37,266 bases of DNA from Aquificales bacterium (GTDB lineage: Bacteria > Aquificota > Aquificia > Aquificales > Aquificaceae). The position numbers were made by a program, and so were the translations under genes. Location: NCBI GenBank assembly GCA_015487615.1, contig WFPJ01000144.1:1-37266 (forward strand), given 5' to 3'. Below the pieces are notes generated by a model. It was not told the DNA's origin. It saw nothing but the letters and a program-made list of their open reading frames with translations, and did not search any database. Shown here piece by piece: positions 10,294-20,595 of this stretch (position 1 is the stretch's first letter; each line of letters begins with the position of its first letter).

Positions 10294-10490
10294 TCTTTGC
10301 TAGTAAGTCTACCCTCCTCTATTTCAATATAGTGAGGCTTTATTTTCAATTTACCTATGTAGAAAGGGTGGCACTTATTACAAACCTCCAGATGCACTGT
10401 TCCACCTTTAGTTGACAAAAGGGTAAAAGTATTTCCGCATCCGCAGACAAAAGTTGTCGGTTTAAGTTCAGGATGGATACCTGGCTTCAT
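10290..10490 (-). CDS. rpmE: 50S ribosomal protein L31 (Cys-containing type)
   Basis: [22 protein letters not shown]...[16 protein letters not shown]; 4-nt overlap with prfA. Confidence 0.93.
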   Translation of the reverse strand: MKPGIHPELKPTTFVCGCGNTFTLLSTKGGTVHLEVCNKCHPFYIGKLKIKPHYIEIEEGRLTSKE

Positions 10491-10504
10491 TAACACTACC
10501 TCCT

Positions 10505-11800
10505 TTATGCATTCATTGCCTTTAAAAATTCCTTATTTGTTTTAAACTTCCTGAGTTTATCAAGTAAAAACTCCATGGCTTCAACAGGATCCATCGTTGA
10601 GAAGAACTTTCTTAGCACCCATATTCTCTGCAATTCCCAAGGCTCCAACAACAACTCTTCTTTCCTTGTACCCGATTTTTCAATGTTAATTGCGGGGAAT
10701 ATTCTCCTCTCCATTAACCTCCTGTCAAGATGAATTTCCATATTTCCAGTACCTTTAAACTCCTCATATATTACATCATCCATCCTTGAACCAGTTTCAA
10801 TAAGGGCGGTAGCTATTATTGTAAGACTTCCCCCCTCTTCTATATTCCTCGCCGCACCAAAGAATTTCTTAGGTCTTTGAAGGGCTGTAGCCTCAATACC
10901 TCCTGAAAGTACCCTTCCCGTGGGCGGTGTTACAGCATTTGATGCCCTTGCAAACCTCGTCATAGAATCAAGAAGTATAACAACATCCTGCTTCAACTCA
11001 ACCATCCTTTTTGCCCTTTCAACTATAAGCTCAGCAACCTGCATATGTCTTTCTGGTGGCTCATCAAAGGTTGAAGCTACTACCTCAGCACCGTCACCCA
11101 CTATTCTGCGCATCTCCGTAACTTCTTCCGGTCTCTCATCAATCAGCAATATAATAAGATGTACATCTGGATGATTGGTGATTATAGCCCTCGCAAGCTT
11201 TTGAAGTAATACGGTTTTACCCGCTTTTGGAGGGGCAACTATTAATCCCCTCTGCCCCTTACCTATGGGTGCAACCAAACTTACTACCCTCGTGGAAAGC
11301 TCGTTGGGATCAAACTCAAGGTTGAACCTTTCTGTCGGATGATAAGGTGTCAATTTATCAAAAGAAGGTCTCTTCCTCAAAGTCTCTACATCCGCGGATA
11401 ACCCGTTAACAGCTTCAATTTTTATAAGAGCCTTGTACTTCTCATTATCCCTCGGTAATCTTGCAAAACCTATTATGTTGTCACCCGTTCTAAGCCCGAA
11501 CTTCTTTATCTGGGAAGGTGAAACATATATGTCGTCCCAACTTGGCATGTAATTATTTTCTGAACTCCTCAAAAATCCGTATCCAGAGGAGGATATTTCA
11601 AGAACGCCGTTCACAAATACAAGCCCTTCTTCCTTAGCTTGGGCCTCAAGGATGCGCTCTATAAGTTCATCCTTTTTTAAACCTGTTATTCTTGAAAGGC
11701 CCAGCTCCTTTCCTATATTCTGCAACTCGGTTAATGTTAGCTTCCTCAAATCCTCAAGGCTGTAAGCTTTATTTTCCTGAGCTTGTTCAGTGTCTTGCAT
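10505..11800 (-). CDS. rho: Transcription termination factor Rho
   Basis: [51 protein letters not shown]. Confidence 0.97.
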   Translation of the reverse strand: MQDTEQAQENKAYSLEDLRKLTLTELQNIGKELGLSRITGLKKDELIERILEAQAKEEGLVFVNGVLEISSSGYGFLRSSENNYMPSWDDIYVSPSQIKKFGLRTGDNIIGFARLPRDNEKYKALIKIEAVNGLSADVETLRKRPSFDKLTPYHPTERFNLEFDPNELSTRVVSLVAPIGKGQRGLIVAPPKAGKTVLLQKLARAIITNHPDVHLIILLIDERPEEVTEMRRIVGDGAEVVASTFDEPPERHMQVAELIVERAKRMVELKQDVVILLDSMTRFARASNAVTPPTGRVLSGGIEATALQRPKKFFGAARNIEEGGSLTIIATALIETGSRMDDVIYEEFKGTGNMEIHLDRRLMERRIFPAINIEKSGTRKEELLLEPWELQRIWVLRKFFSTMDPVEAMEFLLDKLRKFKTNKEFLKAMNA

Positions 11801-11815
11801 GGCTCACACTCCTTT

Positions 11816-13156
11816 TTATTTTCCTATACAAAATTTTGAAAATATATTTGATAGTATATCCTCCGTCGTTATATCACCCAAAATTTCTCCCAACTTATTG
11901 ACAGCCTCCTTAAGATGAACAGCAGCTACCTCCATGCCCAACCCCGATTCTATTGCTCTCCGGAATGTGTCTATAGACTCAATAGCATCCTTTAACAACA
12001 CAGAGTGTCTCACCGAAATAAACACACCCTGCTCCGCTTCAGTAATACCGACTTTACCGACTATAGCTTTTTCTAACTCAGGGATTCCTTCTCGTGTTAT
12101 TGCACTTACCATTATTATAGGCTTTCCATCAAAATTTTCAAGAGGTCTCTTAATACCAAGATCAACTTTATTACCCACTATTATAACATTTTTTCCTCTT
12201 ATCTTCTCGTATATTTCCATATCATACTTATCAATTCCTGCACTTATATCAAATACGAAAAGTACAATATCCGCCTCTTTTACCTTGCTAAGGCTTCTTT
12301 CCACACCTTCCTTTTCTACGGGATCCTCAGTATCCCTTATACCTGCTGTATCCACCAGAATTAAAGGTATACCTTTTATATAAACATCCTCCTCAATATA
12401 ATCCCGAGTCGTACCCGGAATATCAGTTACTATTGACCTGTCTTTACCGGTAAGGGTGTTGAACAATGAAGATTTACCCACATTAGGCTTTCCAACAATG
12501 GCAAGCTTTATACCTTCTTTAAAAAATCTTCCCCTCTCGTAAGAATCAAGCAAGGATCTAATACTATCTTCAACCTCTGTAAGTAAAGACATAAGCTCAT
12601 CATTTTCTATTGAAGGTATATCTTCTTCTCCAAAATCAATATCAGCCTCTATAAGGGATAAAAGATCAACAAGCTTATCTCTCAACGGCCTTATTATCCC
12701 CGAAAGCTCACCCCTAAGTTGATTAACTGCGGATTTTAAAGCTATATAGCTTTTTGCAGAAATTATCTCCTCAACTGCTTCCGCTTGGGTTAAATCTATC
12801 TTTCCATTCAGAAAAGCCCTTTTTGTAAATTCACCAGGTTCTGCAAGTCTGGCACCCCCTTTTATCGCAAGCTCCAAGGCTTTTTTGAGTATAAGAGGAT
12901 TTCCATGTAGGTTCAGTTCAACCATATCCTCACCTGTATAACTTGCAGGACCTTTATAGAATATAAGTATTCCTTCATCAATAACCTCACCCTTCTCATC
13001 CACAAGCTCACCGTAATAGGCATATCTCGGTTTTATATTACCTTTTATCCTAAAAAAGCCTTTAACTATATCAAGCACACCATTTCCAGAAAGTCTGACT
13101 ATCCCTATAGCTCCTCTCCCCGGCGGTGTTGAAATGGCAACAATAGGTTCCTTCAT
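11816..13156 (-). CDS. mnmE: tRNA modification GTPase MnmE
   Basis: [17 protein letters not shown]-terminus, [21 protein letters not shown]-terminal FCIGK. Confidence 0.97.
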   Translation of the reverse strand: MKEPIVAISTPPGRGAIGIVRLSGNGVLDIVKGFFRIKGNIKPRYAYYGELVDEKGEVIDEGILIFYKGPASYTGEDMVELNLHGNPLILKKALELAIKGGARLAEPGEFTKRAFLNGKIDLTQAEAVEEIISAKSYIALKSAVNQLRGELSGIIRPLRDKLVDLLSLIEADIDFGEEDIPSIENDELMSLLTEVEDSIRSLLDSYERGRFFKEGIKLAIVGKPNVGKSSLFNTLTGKDRSIVTDIPGTTRDYIEEDVYIKGIPLILVDTAGIRDTEDPVEKEGVERSLSKVKEADIVLFVFDISAGIDKYDMEIYEKIRGKNVIIVGNKVDLGIKRPLENFDGKPIIMVSAITREGIPELEKAIVGKVGITEAEQGVFISVRHSVLLKDAIESIDTFRRAIESGLGMEVAAVHLKEAVNKLGEILGDITTEDILSNIFSKFCIGK

Positions 13157-15786
13157 AGGATCCTTCTAATAAAGGGTATTAAAATAAGGATACAAAGAAT
13201 AAATATAGGTACATTTGTATGAAGGCAACCCGACTTTGAAGCGGATTTTTTAATCGCCTTGGAAACATCAACCTTAATTTCCTTTGAAACGGAAGAACCC
13301 ATAGGATCTGTAACAGTAAATTTAACAGTGAAGCTACCTTCAGACTTATACGTATGCTTTATAGTTGTCTTCTTCTCACAACTGTCCACAATATAAACAT
13401 TATTACCGTCACCAGGATTAAGCACGCAAGTAAGTTTATCACCGTCTTTATCACTGACCTTCCAGCTAAAAGTAACTTCTAAAGGCACCGATCCCTTAAG
13501 AGGATTCGCAAAAAAGGAATCCACACTGGGAGGATAGTTAGGAGGCTCTACATTTATATAAATCTCCTTTGATACTTCCCTTTTCAAGCTGTTAATTGCA
13601 ACACACACAGCTTTGTACTTACCTTCTCCCCAGTATATAAAAACAACCCTCTGTGAAGGTCCTTCATAATCAAATTTCCCGTCACCGTCAAGATCAAATT
13701 TGTAACCTACAATCCTGCCATCCCTGTCGCTTGCTTCACAGGTAAAGTTAACTTTCAGAGGCGCCCTGCCTTTTTGTTTGTCCGCGGAAAAGGAAATTAT
13801 TTGAGGGTAAGAATTTGCAGAAAGAGAGGTATCCAGGAGGGAAATAAAACCATCCTTAAAGACGGGATGATCATCCATAAAGGATCCTACGGTAACAGGA
13901 AAGTCGGGAGACCATGTATAACCCGCCACATAAACACCCCTGTTTGGATCAATGAGTAAGGAATTTATACCGTCGTTATATTCACCTCCGAGATATGTAG
14001 AAGCAACAATGCTTTGCAGATCAGCAGTTAGCTTAACTATACAACCGTCAAAGTCACCACCCATTTGTGACATAAATGCATCAGAATTTACAGGAAAGTC
14101 GGGAGAGTTCGTATTACACCCTATATACAGATAGCCATCCTGATCCATTTTCATATCCCTTGCCATATCAAAACCGCTACCACCCACAAATGTTAGAGCC
14201 AAAATATTGGATAGGTCTGCCGGTAGTATAGCAACAAATATATCACCACCTCCTTTGTTACTACCCTTAACAACTTTTTCCGTATCAGGAAAGCTTGATG
14301 AAAAGGTTACACCAGTAACATATAAATTTCCGTTTCTATCTAATAGCATACCAAAGGCAAGGTCATCCATTATTCCTCCCAAATAGGTTGACGATAAAAG
14401 ATTGAGATTCTGATCAAACTTTGATATAAAAGCGTCACTTCCAGAGTTATAAGCGGGATCATAAGCACTTGCGGTGGTAGGGAAGAACTGTGAAGTGGTA
14501 AATCCCGTTATATACACATTATTTCCGTTATCCACCACAACATGTGTTGCTACATCCCTGCCATCCGCCCCGAAAGGTATGGAAGATAAAAGGTTAAAAT
14601 TTGAATCAATCTTCAATACAAAGATATCATAATCACCCTTTATGGAATAGCCAGGAGGGAAGCCAGAAAAATCTCCCGATCTCGTAGCACCGGTTATATA
14701 AATATTACCCGCAGAATCAAATGTAAAACTGAATGCAATATCATCATCCGAACCACCGAACAAGGTTGAAGCTACCAGAGTTTTAAGATCGGGAGTTAAT
14801 TTAACGATAAACACATCATCAAATCCCCTGTATGTTGCTGATGTTGTGACAGGAAAATCCGATGATCTAGTCCTTCCGAGTACATATATGTTACCGCTAC
14901 TGTCAATCTCCATAGCTACAGGATAATCAACAGAACTCCCACCTAAAAATGTTGACACCTTAAGAGTTGAAAGATCAGGTGAAAACTTTGAGATAAAAAT
15001 ATCATCGGGTAAGGCTTTGTAAACTCCTGGAGTAATGGGAAAGTTTGACGAAACGGTTGTCCCCAGTACATAAATATTACCGTTTTGATCTGCTCTTAAT
15101 GAAATAATCTCATCCCTGTCAGCACCGCCTAGGAAAGTTGATTCAATAAGGGGATCAATGATAAGAGGTTTTGACGAATCATATTTTCCTTTCACCTTGA
15201 AACCGTAAGAATACTTATCCTTTAAATGGTAAGAAACATCAATATATCTCTTTTCACCACCTATATATTGATAGGCAATGGGTTTTGTGAATTTAACTAT
15301 GCCTGCTCCTGTATTAACTACCAGTAACCCGTTTTTATCAACCGATAAATTTTTTACCCCTTCAAGTTTCACAGATATACTTTCAGGTGAAGAGCCAGGT
15401 TTAACATAAAAAATCTTCTCCACATTCTCAGAAGAAACCGTTAAAATTAAATCAACACCATCAAAAACATTCTCAAATTTTACCGATTTGTAAGTTTCGG
15501 AGCGCACACCCTTTGCGGGATAGTTTACAAACGAATATCTTCCAATACCGTAAATCCTTTTAGCCTTTCCTATTTTTTCAATAAATACACCCGCCCTGTC
15601 ATCTGCAGAAAATACATATCCTATACTGCCATCTTTCTTCACAAAAACATATCCCGCCTTAAGCGGAGCATAGTAAAGGACCTTATTAGATATTTGACCT
15701 TCGTTCTTTATAAAGGGAACAGAAACATAGGCATGCGTATACGCTAACAATAACAAAAGTCCTGACAAAATTATAAACATCGCCAT
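13153..15786 (-). CDS. Exported SBBP-repeat beta-propeller protein with two PKD-like domains and C-terminal TM/Arg tail
   Basis: Signal peptide MAMFIILSGLLLLLAYTHA (start at 15786 preferred over TTG at 15825), seven STxLGG...GNIYVxGxTxSxDFP repeats, two PKD-like domains, C-terminal [28 protein letters not shown]. Confidence 0.85.
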   Translation of the reverse strand: MAMFIILSGLLLLLAYTHAYVSVPFIKNEGQISNKVLYYAPLKAGYVFVKKDGSIGYVFSADDRAGVFIEKIGKAKRIYGIGRYSFVNYPAKGVRSETYKSVKFENVFDGVDLILTVSSENVEKIFYVKPGSSPESISVKLEGVKNLSVDKNGLLVVNTGAGIVKFTKPIAYQYIGGEKRYIDVSYHLKDKYSYGFKVKGKYDSSKPLIIDPLIESTFLGGADRDEIISLRADQNGNIYVLGTTVSSNFPITPGVYKALPDDIFISKFSPDLSTLKVSTFLGGSSVDYPVAMEIDSSGNIYVLGRTRSSDFPVTTSATYRGFDDVFIVKLTPDLKTLVASTLFGGSDDDIAFSFTFDSAGNIYITGATRSGDFSGFPPGYSIKGDYDIFVLKIDSNFNLLSSIPFGADGRDVATHVVVDNGNNVYITGFTTSQFFPTTASAYDPAYNSGSDAFISKFDQNLNLLSSTYLGGIMDDLAFGMLLDRNGNLYVTGVTFSSSFPDTEKVVKGSNKGGGDIFVAILPADLSNILALTFVGGSGFDMARDMKMDQDGYLYIGCNTNSPDFPVNSDAFMSQMGGDFDGCIVKLTADLQSIVASTYLGGEYNDGINSLLIDPNRGVYVAGYTWSPDFPVTVGSFMDDHPVFKDGFISLLDTSLSANSYPQIISFSADKQKGRAPLKVNFTCEASDRDGRIVGYKFDLDGDGKFDYEGPSQRVVFIYWGEGKYKAVCVAINSLKREVSKEIYINVEPPNYPPSVDSFFANPLKGSVPLEVTFSWKVSDKDGDKLTCVLNPGDGNNVYIVDSCEKKTTIKHTYKSEGSFTVKFTVTDPMGSSVSKEIKVDVSKAIKKSASKSGCLHTNVPIFILCILILIPFIRRIL

Positions 15787-15860
15787 TTTGTGAATAATGT
15801 AATTTATCGGATTGTTTTCAGTCAAGATAAATATTTTTGTTAGTTTTAAAATTAAAAATT

Positions 15861-16070
15861 ATGGTGGAGAAGGTCATCAAAGTTGACGGTATGACTTGTA
15901 GCCATTGTGCTGAAACGGTAAAAAGAGCCATAAGTAATATTAATGGCGTAACACATGTGGAAGTTGATTTAAGCTCCGGTAAAGTAACTATACATGCTGA
16001 AAGAGAATTATCCTGCGATGAAATTAAAAGGACTGTAGAAGAGTGGGATTACAAGGTTGTTGATTGTTAA
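15861..16070 (+). CDS. Heavy-metal-associated (CopZ-like) domain protein
   Basis: KVDGMTCSHCAETVKRAISNINGVTHVEVDLSSGKV; start at MVEKVIKV preferred over the upstream start in the ORF track. Confidence 0.9.
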   Translation: MVEKVIKVDGMTCSHCAETVKRAISNINGVTHVEVDLSSGKVTIHAERELSCDEIKRTVEEWDYKVVDC

Positions 16071-16650
16071 TTTACCGAGCCCTCATACGAAAGGTTTTAT
16101 AAGCTTTGAGGAGGTTCTATACAGAAGAAGATCGGTAAGGGAGTACAGAAACGAACCTATAACACTATATCATCTATCCCAATTACTTTGGTCCGCACAG
16201 GGTATAACAAGCGAATTCGGATACAGAACAGCTCCTTCAGCAGGTGCCTTGTATCCCTTGGAGATATACTGCTCCGCAGAAAATGTTGAAGGTATTGATG
16301 CAGGTATCTATAAGTACGACCCTTTTAATCATCAAATAGCTTGTGTAAAATTCGGATTCTACAACAAAGAACTTTATAAGGCATGTCTTTATCAGCCCCA
16401 GGTAGCGGATGCACCCCTCGTAATAGTAATAACAGCGGTGTTTGAAAGAACAACAAAAAAATACGGAAGTAGGGGAATAAGATATGTATTTAGTGAAGTT
16501 GGACATGTATCCCAAAATATATATCTGCAAGCAACCGCCCTTGGTCTAGGAACGGTTGCAATAGGAGCCTTTGAGGAGGATATGATAAAAGATATACTGA
16601 ATGCGAGTGAAGAACCAATATATGTAATGCCTGTTGGTGTACCCTTATAA
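16057..16650 (+). CDS. SagB/ThcOx-type nitroreductase-family oxidoreductase
   Basis: RRSVREYRNEPITLYHLSQLLWSAQGI...YRTAPSAGALYPLEIYC, EVGHVSQNIYLQATALGLGTVAIGAF. Confidence 0.88.
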   Translation: MLIVNLPSPHTKGFISFEEVLYRRRSVREYRNEPITLYHLSQLLWSAQGITSEFGYRTAPSAGALYPLEIYCSAENVEGIDAGIYKYDPFNHQIACVKFGFYNKELYKACLYQPQVADAPLVIVITAVFERTTKKYGSRGIRYVFSEVGHVSQNIYLQATALGLGTVAIGAFEEDMIKDILNASEEPIYVMPVGVPL

Positions 16651-16659
16651 GGAGTAGGA

Positions 16660-16665
16660 TATAAT
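16660..16665 (+). promoter_or_regulatory. Candidate -10 element immediately upstream of bioA
   Basis: TATAAT 8 nt before the ATG at 16674; no SD, suggesting a leaderless transcript. Confidence 0.4.
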
Positions 16666-16673
16666 AAACGGTC

Positions 16674-18023
16674 ATGAATTGGGATAAGGAAACCTTAAAA
16701 AAATGGGATAAGGAGTATTTCTGGCATCCCTTTACACAGATGAAGGTCTATGCGGAAGAAGATAATCTTATATTTGAAAGGGGTGAGGGGGTTTATCTCT
16801 ATGATATAGACGGTAATAAATATATTGACGCCATTTCTTCCTTATGGTGCAATGTTCACGGTCACAATCATCCCTATTTAAATAACGCCCTTGTAAGTCA
16901 ACTGTGCAAAGTGGCTCACACAACAACCCTCGGCAGTTCAAATATACCCGCCACCTTACTTGCAAAAAAATTGGTTGAAATTACTCCGCCTTCACTAACA
17001 AAGGTATTCTATTCGGAAGATGGTGCGGAAGCAGTAGAAATAGCCATAAAGTTAGCCTATCACTACTGGAAAAATAAAGGTAAGCCAAAGAAAAAATTCG
17101 TAACCCTATCAGAAGCCTACCACGGTGATACAATAGGAGCGGTAAGTGTCGGCGGTATAGAAATATTTCATTTCACCTACAAGGATCTTCTTTTTGATGT
17201 AATAAGACTACCTTCTCCTTACCTTTATTGTATTGAAAACTACGGGAAATTATGTAACAAAGGTAAGGAAGACCTCCTTTCAATGCTTAAAGATATATTG
17301 GAAAAGGAAGAGATTGTAGCGGTTATATTAGAGGCAGGTATACAAGCTGCTGCTGGAATGTTACCCTTTCCTAAAGGATTTCTGAAAGGTGTAAGGGAGC
17401 TGACAAAAAAGTATGACACCCTCCTTATAGTTGATGAAGTGGCAACAGGTTTTGGAAGGACAGGAACAATGTTTTATTGTGAACAAGAAGATGTATCCCC
17501 AGATTTTATGTGCCTCGGCAAAGGTATAACAGGCGGTTATCTGCCCCTTGCTGCAACTCTGACCACCGATGAAATCTTTGAAGCCTTCTTAGGAGAATTC
17601 GGAGAAGCCAAGCATTTCTACCACGGGCATACTTACACGGGAAACAATCTCGCATGTGCGGTAGCTCTTGCAAACATTGAATTGTTTGAAAAGGAAGAGA
17701 CCCTTAAAAAATTAAAACCAAAAATAGAGATTCTTTCCGAAAGACTTGAAGAGTTCTTCTATGTTAAATATGTAGGAGATGTAAGACAGCTGGGATTTAT
17801 GGCGGGTATAGAGCTTTATAAGGATAAGGAAAAAAAGGAAAAGTTCCCCTACGGATGGAGGGTCGGTTTTAAGGTGGCAAGGAAGTGTTGGGAAAAGGGC
17901 GTATTTTTGAGACCACTAGGAGATGTAATGGTACTCATGATGCCCCTTGTAATAGAGGAAGAAGAAATAAACAAAGTTATTGATGTTTTGAAAGAGTCCA
18001 TAAATGAGTTTGAACCGCAATAA
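16674..18023 (+). CDS. bioA: Adenosylmethionine-8-amino-7-oxononanoate aminotransferase
   Basis: WHPFTQMKVYAEE, GEGVYLYDIDGNKYIDAISSLWCNVHGHNHP, IVDEVATGFGRTG, FYHGHTYTGNNLACAVAL. Confidence 0.95.
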   Translation: MNWDKETLKKWDKEYFWHPFTQMKVYAEEDNLIFERGEGVYLYDIDGNKYIDAISSLWCNVHGHNHPYLNNALVSQLCKVAHTTTLGSSNIPATLLAKKLVEITPPSLTKVFYSEDGAEAVEIAIKLAYHYWKNKGKPKKKFVTLSEAYHGDTIGAVSVGGIEIFHFTYKDLLFDVIRLPSPYLYCIENYGKLCNKGKEDLLSMLKDILEKEEIVAVILEAGIQAAAGMLPFPKGFLKGVRELTKKYDTLLIVDEVATGFGRTGTMFYCEQEDVSPDFMCLGKGITGGYLPLAATLTTDEIFEAFLGEFGEAKHFYHGHTYTGNNLACAVALANIELFEKEETLKKLKPKIEILSERLEEFFYVKYVGDVRQLGFMAGIELYKDKEKKEKFPYGWRVGFKVARKCWEKGVFLRPLGDVMVLMMPLVIEEEEINKVIDVLKESINEFEPQ

Positions 18024-18579
18024 CAAGCTTGAACTATATAGAAAAACCTTCCATATCTTCGCTATATCTTTGTGGATAGTCCCCGTTATGTTCTTTCCGA
18101 AACCGTTAACCATCATACTTTTCGTAATAGCAATCTTTTTTAACCTTGCATTAACAAAAAGATACAACTGGAAGGTGCTTAAACCTTTATATTTTTTAGC
18201 GAAGCATCTGGAAAGGGAAAAAAATAGAAATAAACCGGGAATACAGGGTCTGTGGGCAAATGTAGGTATTTTTTTATGCTTCATCATATTCGGTAAAGAA
18301 ATCTCTGCACTAGCTATTCTCATATTAGCTGTAGGAGACGGCCTTTCCGGAATAGTAGGTTATTATGTAGGCAAGCATAAAGTTTACGGTGATAAAACCC
18401 TTGAAGGCACCTTAGCCTTCCTTATCTCTTCTTTTATAATAACCCTTCTATTTTATGACATTAAAACAGCTATAGTAGTGTCAGCTATATCCACATTAAC
18501 CGAGCTGTTCTTAGACAGACCCGACGATAACTTTACGGTTCCCATAAGTGTAGGGATAGCGTTAAAGCTGATTCACTGA
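18004..18579 (+). CDS. Polytopic membrane kinase/transferase, SEC59/DGK1/phytol kinase-like
   Basis: ELYRKTFHI N-terminus and AVGDGLSGIVGYYVGKHK...GDKTLEGTLAF; multiple TM segments; overlaps bioA by 20 nt. Confidence 0.75.
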   Translation: MSLNRNNKLELYRKTFHIFAISLWIVPVMFFPKPLTIILFVIAIFFNLALTKRYNWKVLKPLYFLAKHLEREKNRNKPGIQGLWANVGIFLCFIIFGKEISALAILILAVGDGLSGIVGYYVGKHKVYGDKTLEGTLAFLISSFIITLLFYDIKTAIVVSAISTLTELFLDRPDDNFTVPISVGIALKLIH

Positions 18580-19199
18580 AGATGATACTCAAAATAACGA
18601 TCCATCAAACCTTTTGCCTCATTAAATGTGTTAGCGTCCAACCTTATTCTTCCAACATGCTTACCATGGTAAAGTTTCCTTAATACACTTAGGCATTTTT
18701 CACTTATTTTAATATCTCCTTTTTCCGAAACCGAACCGTCCCTCAAACTTATAAAACCGTAACCGTCCTCCCGTATAAACTTTGGAAGAATACCTATGAT
18801 GTCGGAAACCTGAAGAATAAATTTGAGATAATAAGCATACATTCTCTTGGCTTTATCCCTATCTTTTATATAATTCAAAAGAAGTTCCATTATACCAGTG
18901 TCAAAAAACCCTATGTGCTTCAGCATAAAGAGGGCAATAGAGGACATCCATTCAAACATGAAGTACTCTCTGGCGAGGTAAGAATACCTTTTAAGTCCTC
19001 TGTAGTCCAAGGGAATTATAAAATTTCCCGACTGTCTGTATGAAAGCTCCATCACATTGAAAGGTTCAAAGACACCAAAAAAGGGATTGACAGCTTCGTA
19101 AGCACTTTTCACATAAAGGTTCATCATACCGCCTTTTCCATACACCCTTGCCACAATATCACCATCACCCATTACAAATCTTTTTAGTACAATAATCAT
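18573..19199 (-). CDS. recO: Probable DNA repair protein RecO (divergent)
   Basis: N-terminal OB-like ...GDIVARVYGKGGMMNLYVKSA...NPFFGVFEPFNVMELSYRQSG; GGAG SD before 19199; lacks obvious CXXC zinc knuckle. Confidence 0.6.
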   Translation of the reverse strand: MIIVLKRFVMGDGDIVARVYGKGGMMNLYVKSAYEAVNPFFGVFEPFNVMELSYRQSGNFIIPLDYRGLKRYSYLAREYFMFEWMSSIALFMLKHIGFFDTGIMELLLNYIKDRDKAKRMYAYYLKFILQVSDIIGILPKFIREDGYGFISLRDGSVSEKGDIKISEKCLSVLRKLYHGKHVGRIRLDANTFNEAKGLMDRYFEYHLQ

Positions 19200-19256
19200 A
19201 CTGTCTCCGGCCACATCAGAATGTATAATACATAACTTCTCTTCAGGAGGTAAGTA

Positions 19257-20108
19257 ATGCCGATACTATTTAAACGAGTTAGAGAACTCAGAAACTACCT
19301 TGACTCTGTAAGATGCGACAGAGGTAAAAATAAACTCGTGGGATTTGTGCCTACAATGGGTTATCTACACGAAGGTCACATAGAACTTATAAAAAGATCA
19401 AAGCTTCAAAATGATATTACGGTTGTAAGTATATATGTAAATCCAACTCAATTCGGAGAAAATGAAGATTATGATAGATATCCGCGTGATATAGATAGAG
19501 ACCTTGCAATATGCAATGAGCATGGAGTAGATGTAGTTTTTGTGCCAGATGATAAAGAAATATACCCAAACGGATTCCAAACGGTAGTTATGGTTGAAGG
19601 GTTGAGCGAGATACTTGAAGGAAAGTTCAGGCCTGGCCACTTTAAAGGTGTAACCACGGTGGTCACGAAACTTATAAATGCCGTAATGCCCGACAGATTA
19701 TATCTGGGGGAAAAGGATTTTCAACAGATGGTAATAATAAAGAGAATGGTAGAAGATCTTCTGTTACCCGTTGAAATAGTACCCGTACCCATCGTCCGAG
19801 ATAAAGACGGTCTTGCACTAAGCTCAAGAAATACATATTTATCCGAAGATGAAAGAAAATCTGCAACCGCCATATATAAATCTCTTTTGCTTGCAAAGGA
19901 AATGGTGTCAAATGGTGAAAAAAGAATGGATATAATAAGAAAAAGAATGGAGGAGTTTTTAAAATCACATCCACATATTAAAAAAATAGATTACATTGAA
20001 GCCTGTGATAATCAACTCAATATCAAAGAGGAAGTTTCAAAGGGCGATAGGATACTTATAGCTGTTTGGGTGGGAAACACAAGGTTGATTGACAATATGG
20101 AATTATAA
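19257..20108 (+). CDS. panC: Pantothenate synthetase
   Basis: FVPTMGYLHEGHIELIKRSK, SIYVNPTQFGENEDYDRYPRD, LSSRNTYLS; AGGAGG SD; TATAAT 19224-19229. Confidence 0.96.
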   Translation: MPILFKRVRELRNYLDSVRCDRGKNKLVGFVPTMGYLHEGHIELIKRSKLQNDITVVSIYVNPTQFGENEDYDRYPRDIDRDLAICNEHGVDVVFVPDDKEIYPNGFQTVVMVEGLSEILEGKFRPGHFKGVTTVVTKLINAVMPDRLYLGEKDFQQMVIIKRMVEDLLLPVEIVPVPIVRDKDGLALSSRNTYLSEDERKSATAIYKSLLLAKEMVSNGEKRMDIIRKRMEEFLKSHPHIKKIDYIEACDNQLNIKEEVSKGDRILIAVWVGNTRLIDNMEL

Positions 20109-20128
20109 TAATGTAGAGGCACGCTAAT

Positions 20129-20590
20129 ATGGAACAAAAGGAAGGGCATCTGAATGCAAAAGGACTTAAGATATCTGTTGTTGCATCAAGATTCAACAAC
20201 CTTTTGGTGGATGAACTTATAAGGGGCGCAGTTGACTGCTTTTTAAGACACGGAGGTCATGAGGAGGATATTGAAATAATAAGGGTACCCGGATCTTGGG
20301 AGATTCCGCTTGCGGTGAAGAAAATAGCCAAGAGGAAGAACAGAGATGCGGTAGTAGCCTTGGGTGCCCTTATAAGGGGAGAAACACCCCACTTTGATTA
20401 TATAGCTTCTGAAGTAACAAAAGGTTTAGCCTCCGTATCTCTTGAGAGTGAAATCCCGGTTACTTATGGAGTTATAACAGCCGATGATTTAATACAAGCG
20501 ATTGAACGATCAGGAACAAAACAAGGCAACAAGGGCTGGGAAGCTATGCTCTCCGCCATAGAAATGGCTAATCTGCTAAAAAATATATAA
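20129..20590 (+). CDS. ribH: 6,7-dimethyl-8-ribityllumazine synthase
   Basis: [52 protein letters not shown]. Confidence 0.96.
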   Translation: MEQKEGHLNAKGLKISVVASRFNNLLVDELIRGAVDCFLRHGGHEEDIEIIRVPGSWEIPLAVKKIAKRKNRDAVVALGALIRGETPHFDYIASEVTKGLASVSLESEIPVTYGVITADDLIQAIERSGTKQGNKGWEAMLSAIEMANLLKNI

Positions 20591-20595
20591 AATTC

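Noticed and set aside
11934-12383. 149-aa plus-strand ORF
   Set aside because: Antisense shadow of mnmE, low-complexity translation.
13810-15150. Periodic repeats that might be a CRISPR or DNA repeat array
   Set aside because: Periodicity is at protein level (SBBP units of about 60 residues) with diverged DNA.
17916-18323. 135-aa minus-strand ORF
   Set aside because: Antisense to bioA and the DGK-like gene; no family signature.
19672-19974. 100-aa minus-strand ORF
   Set aside because: Antisense shadow of panC.
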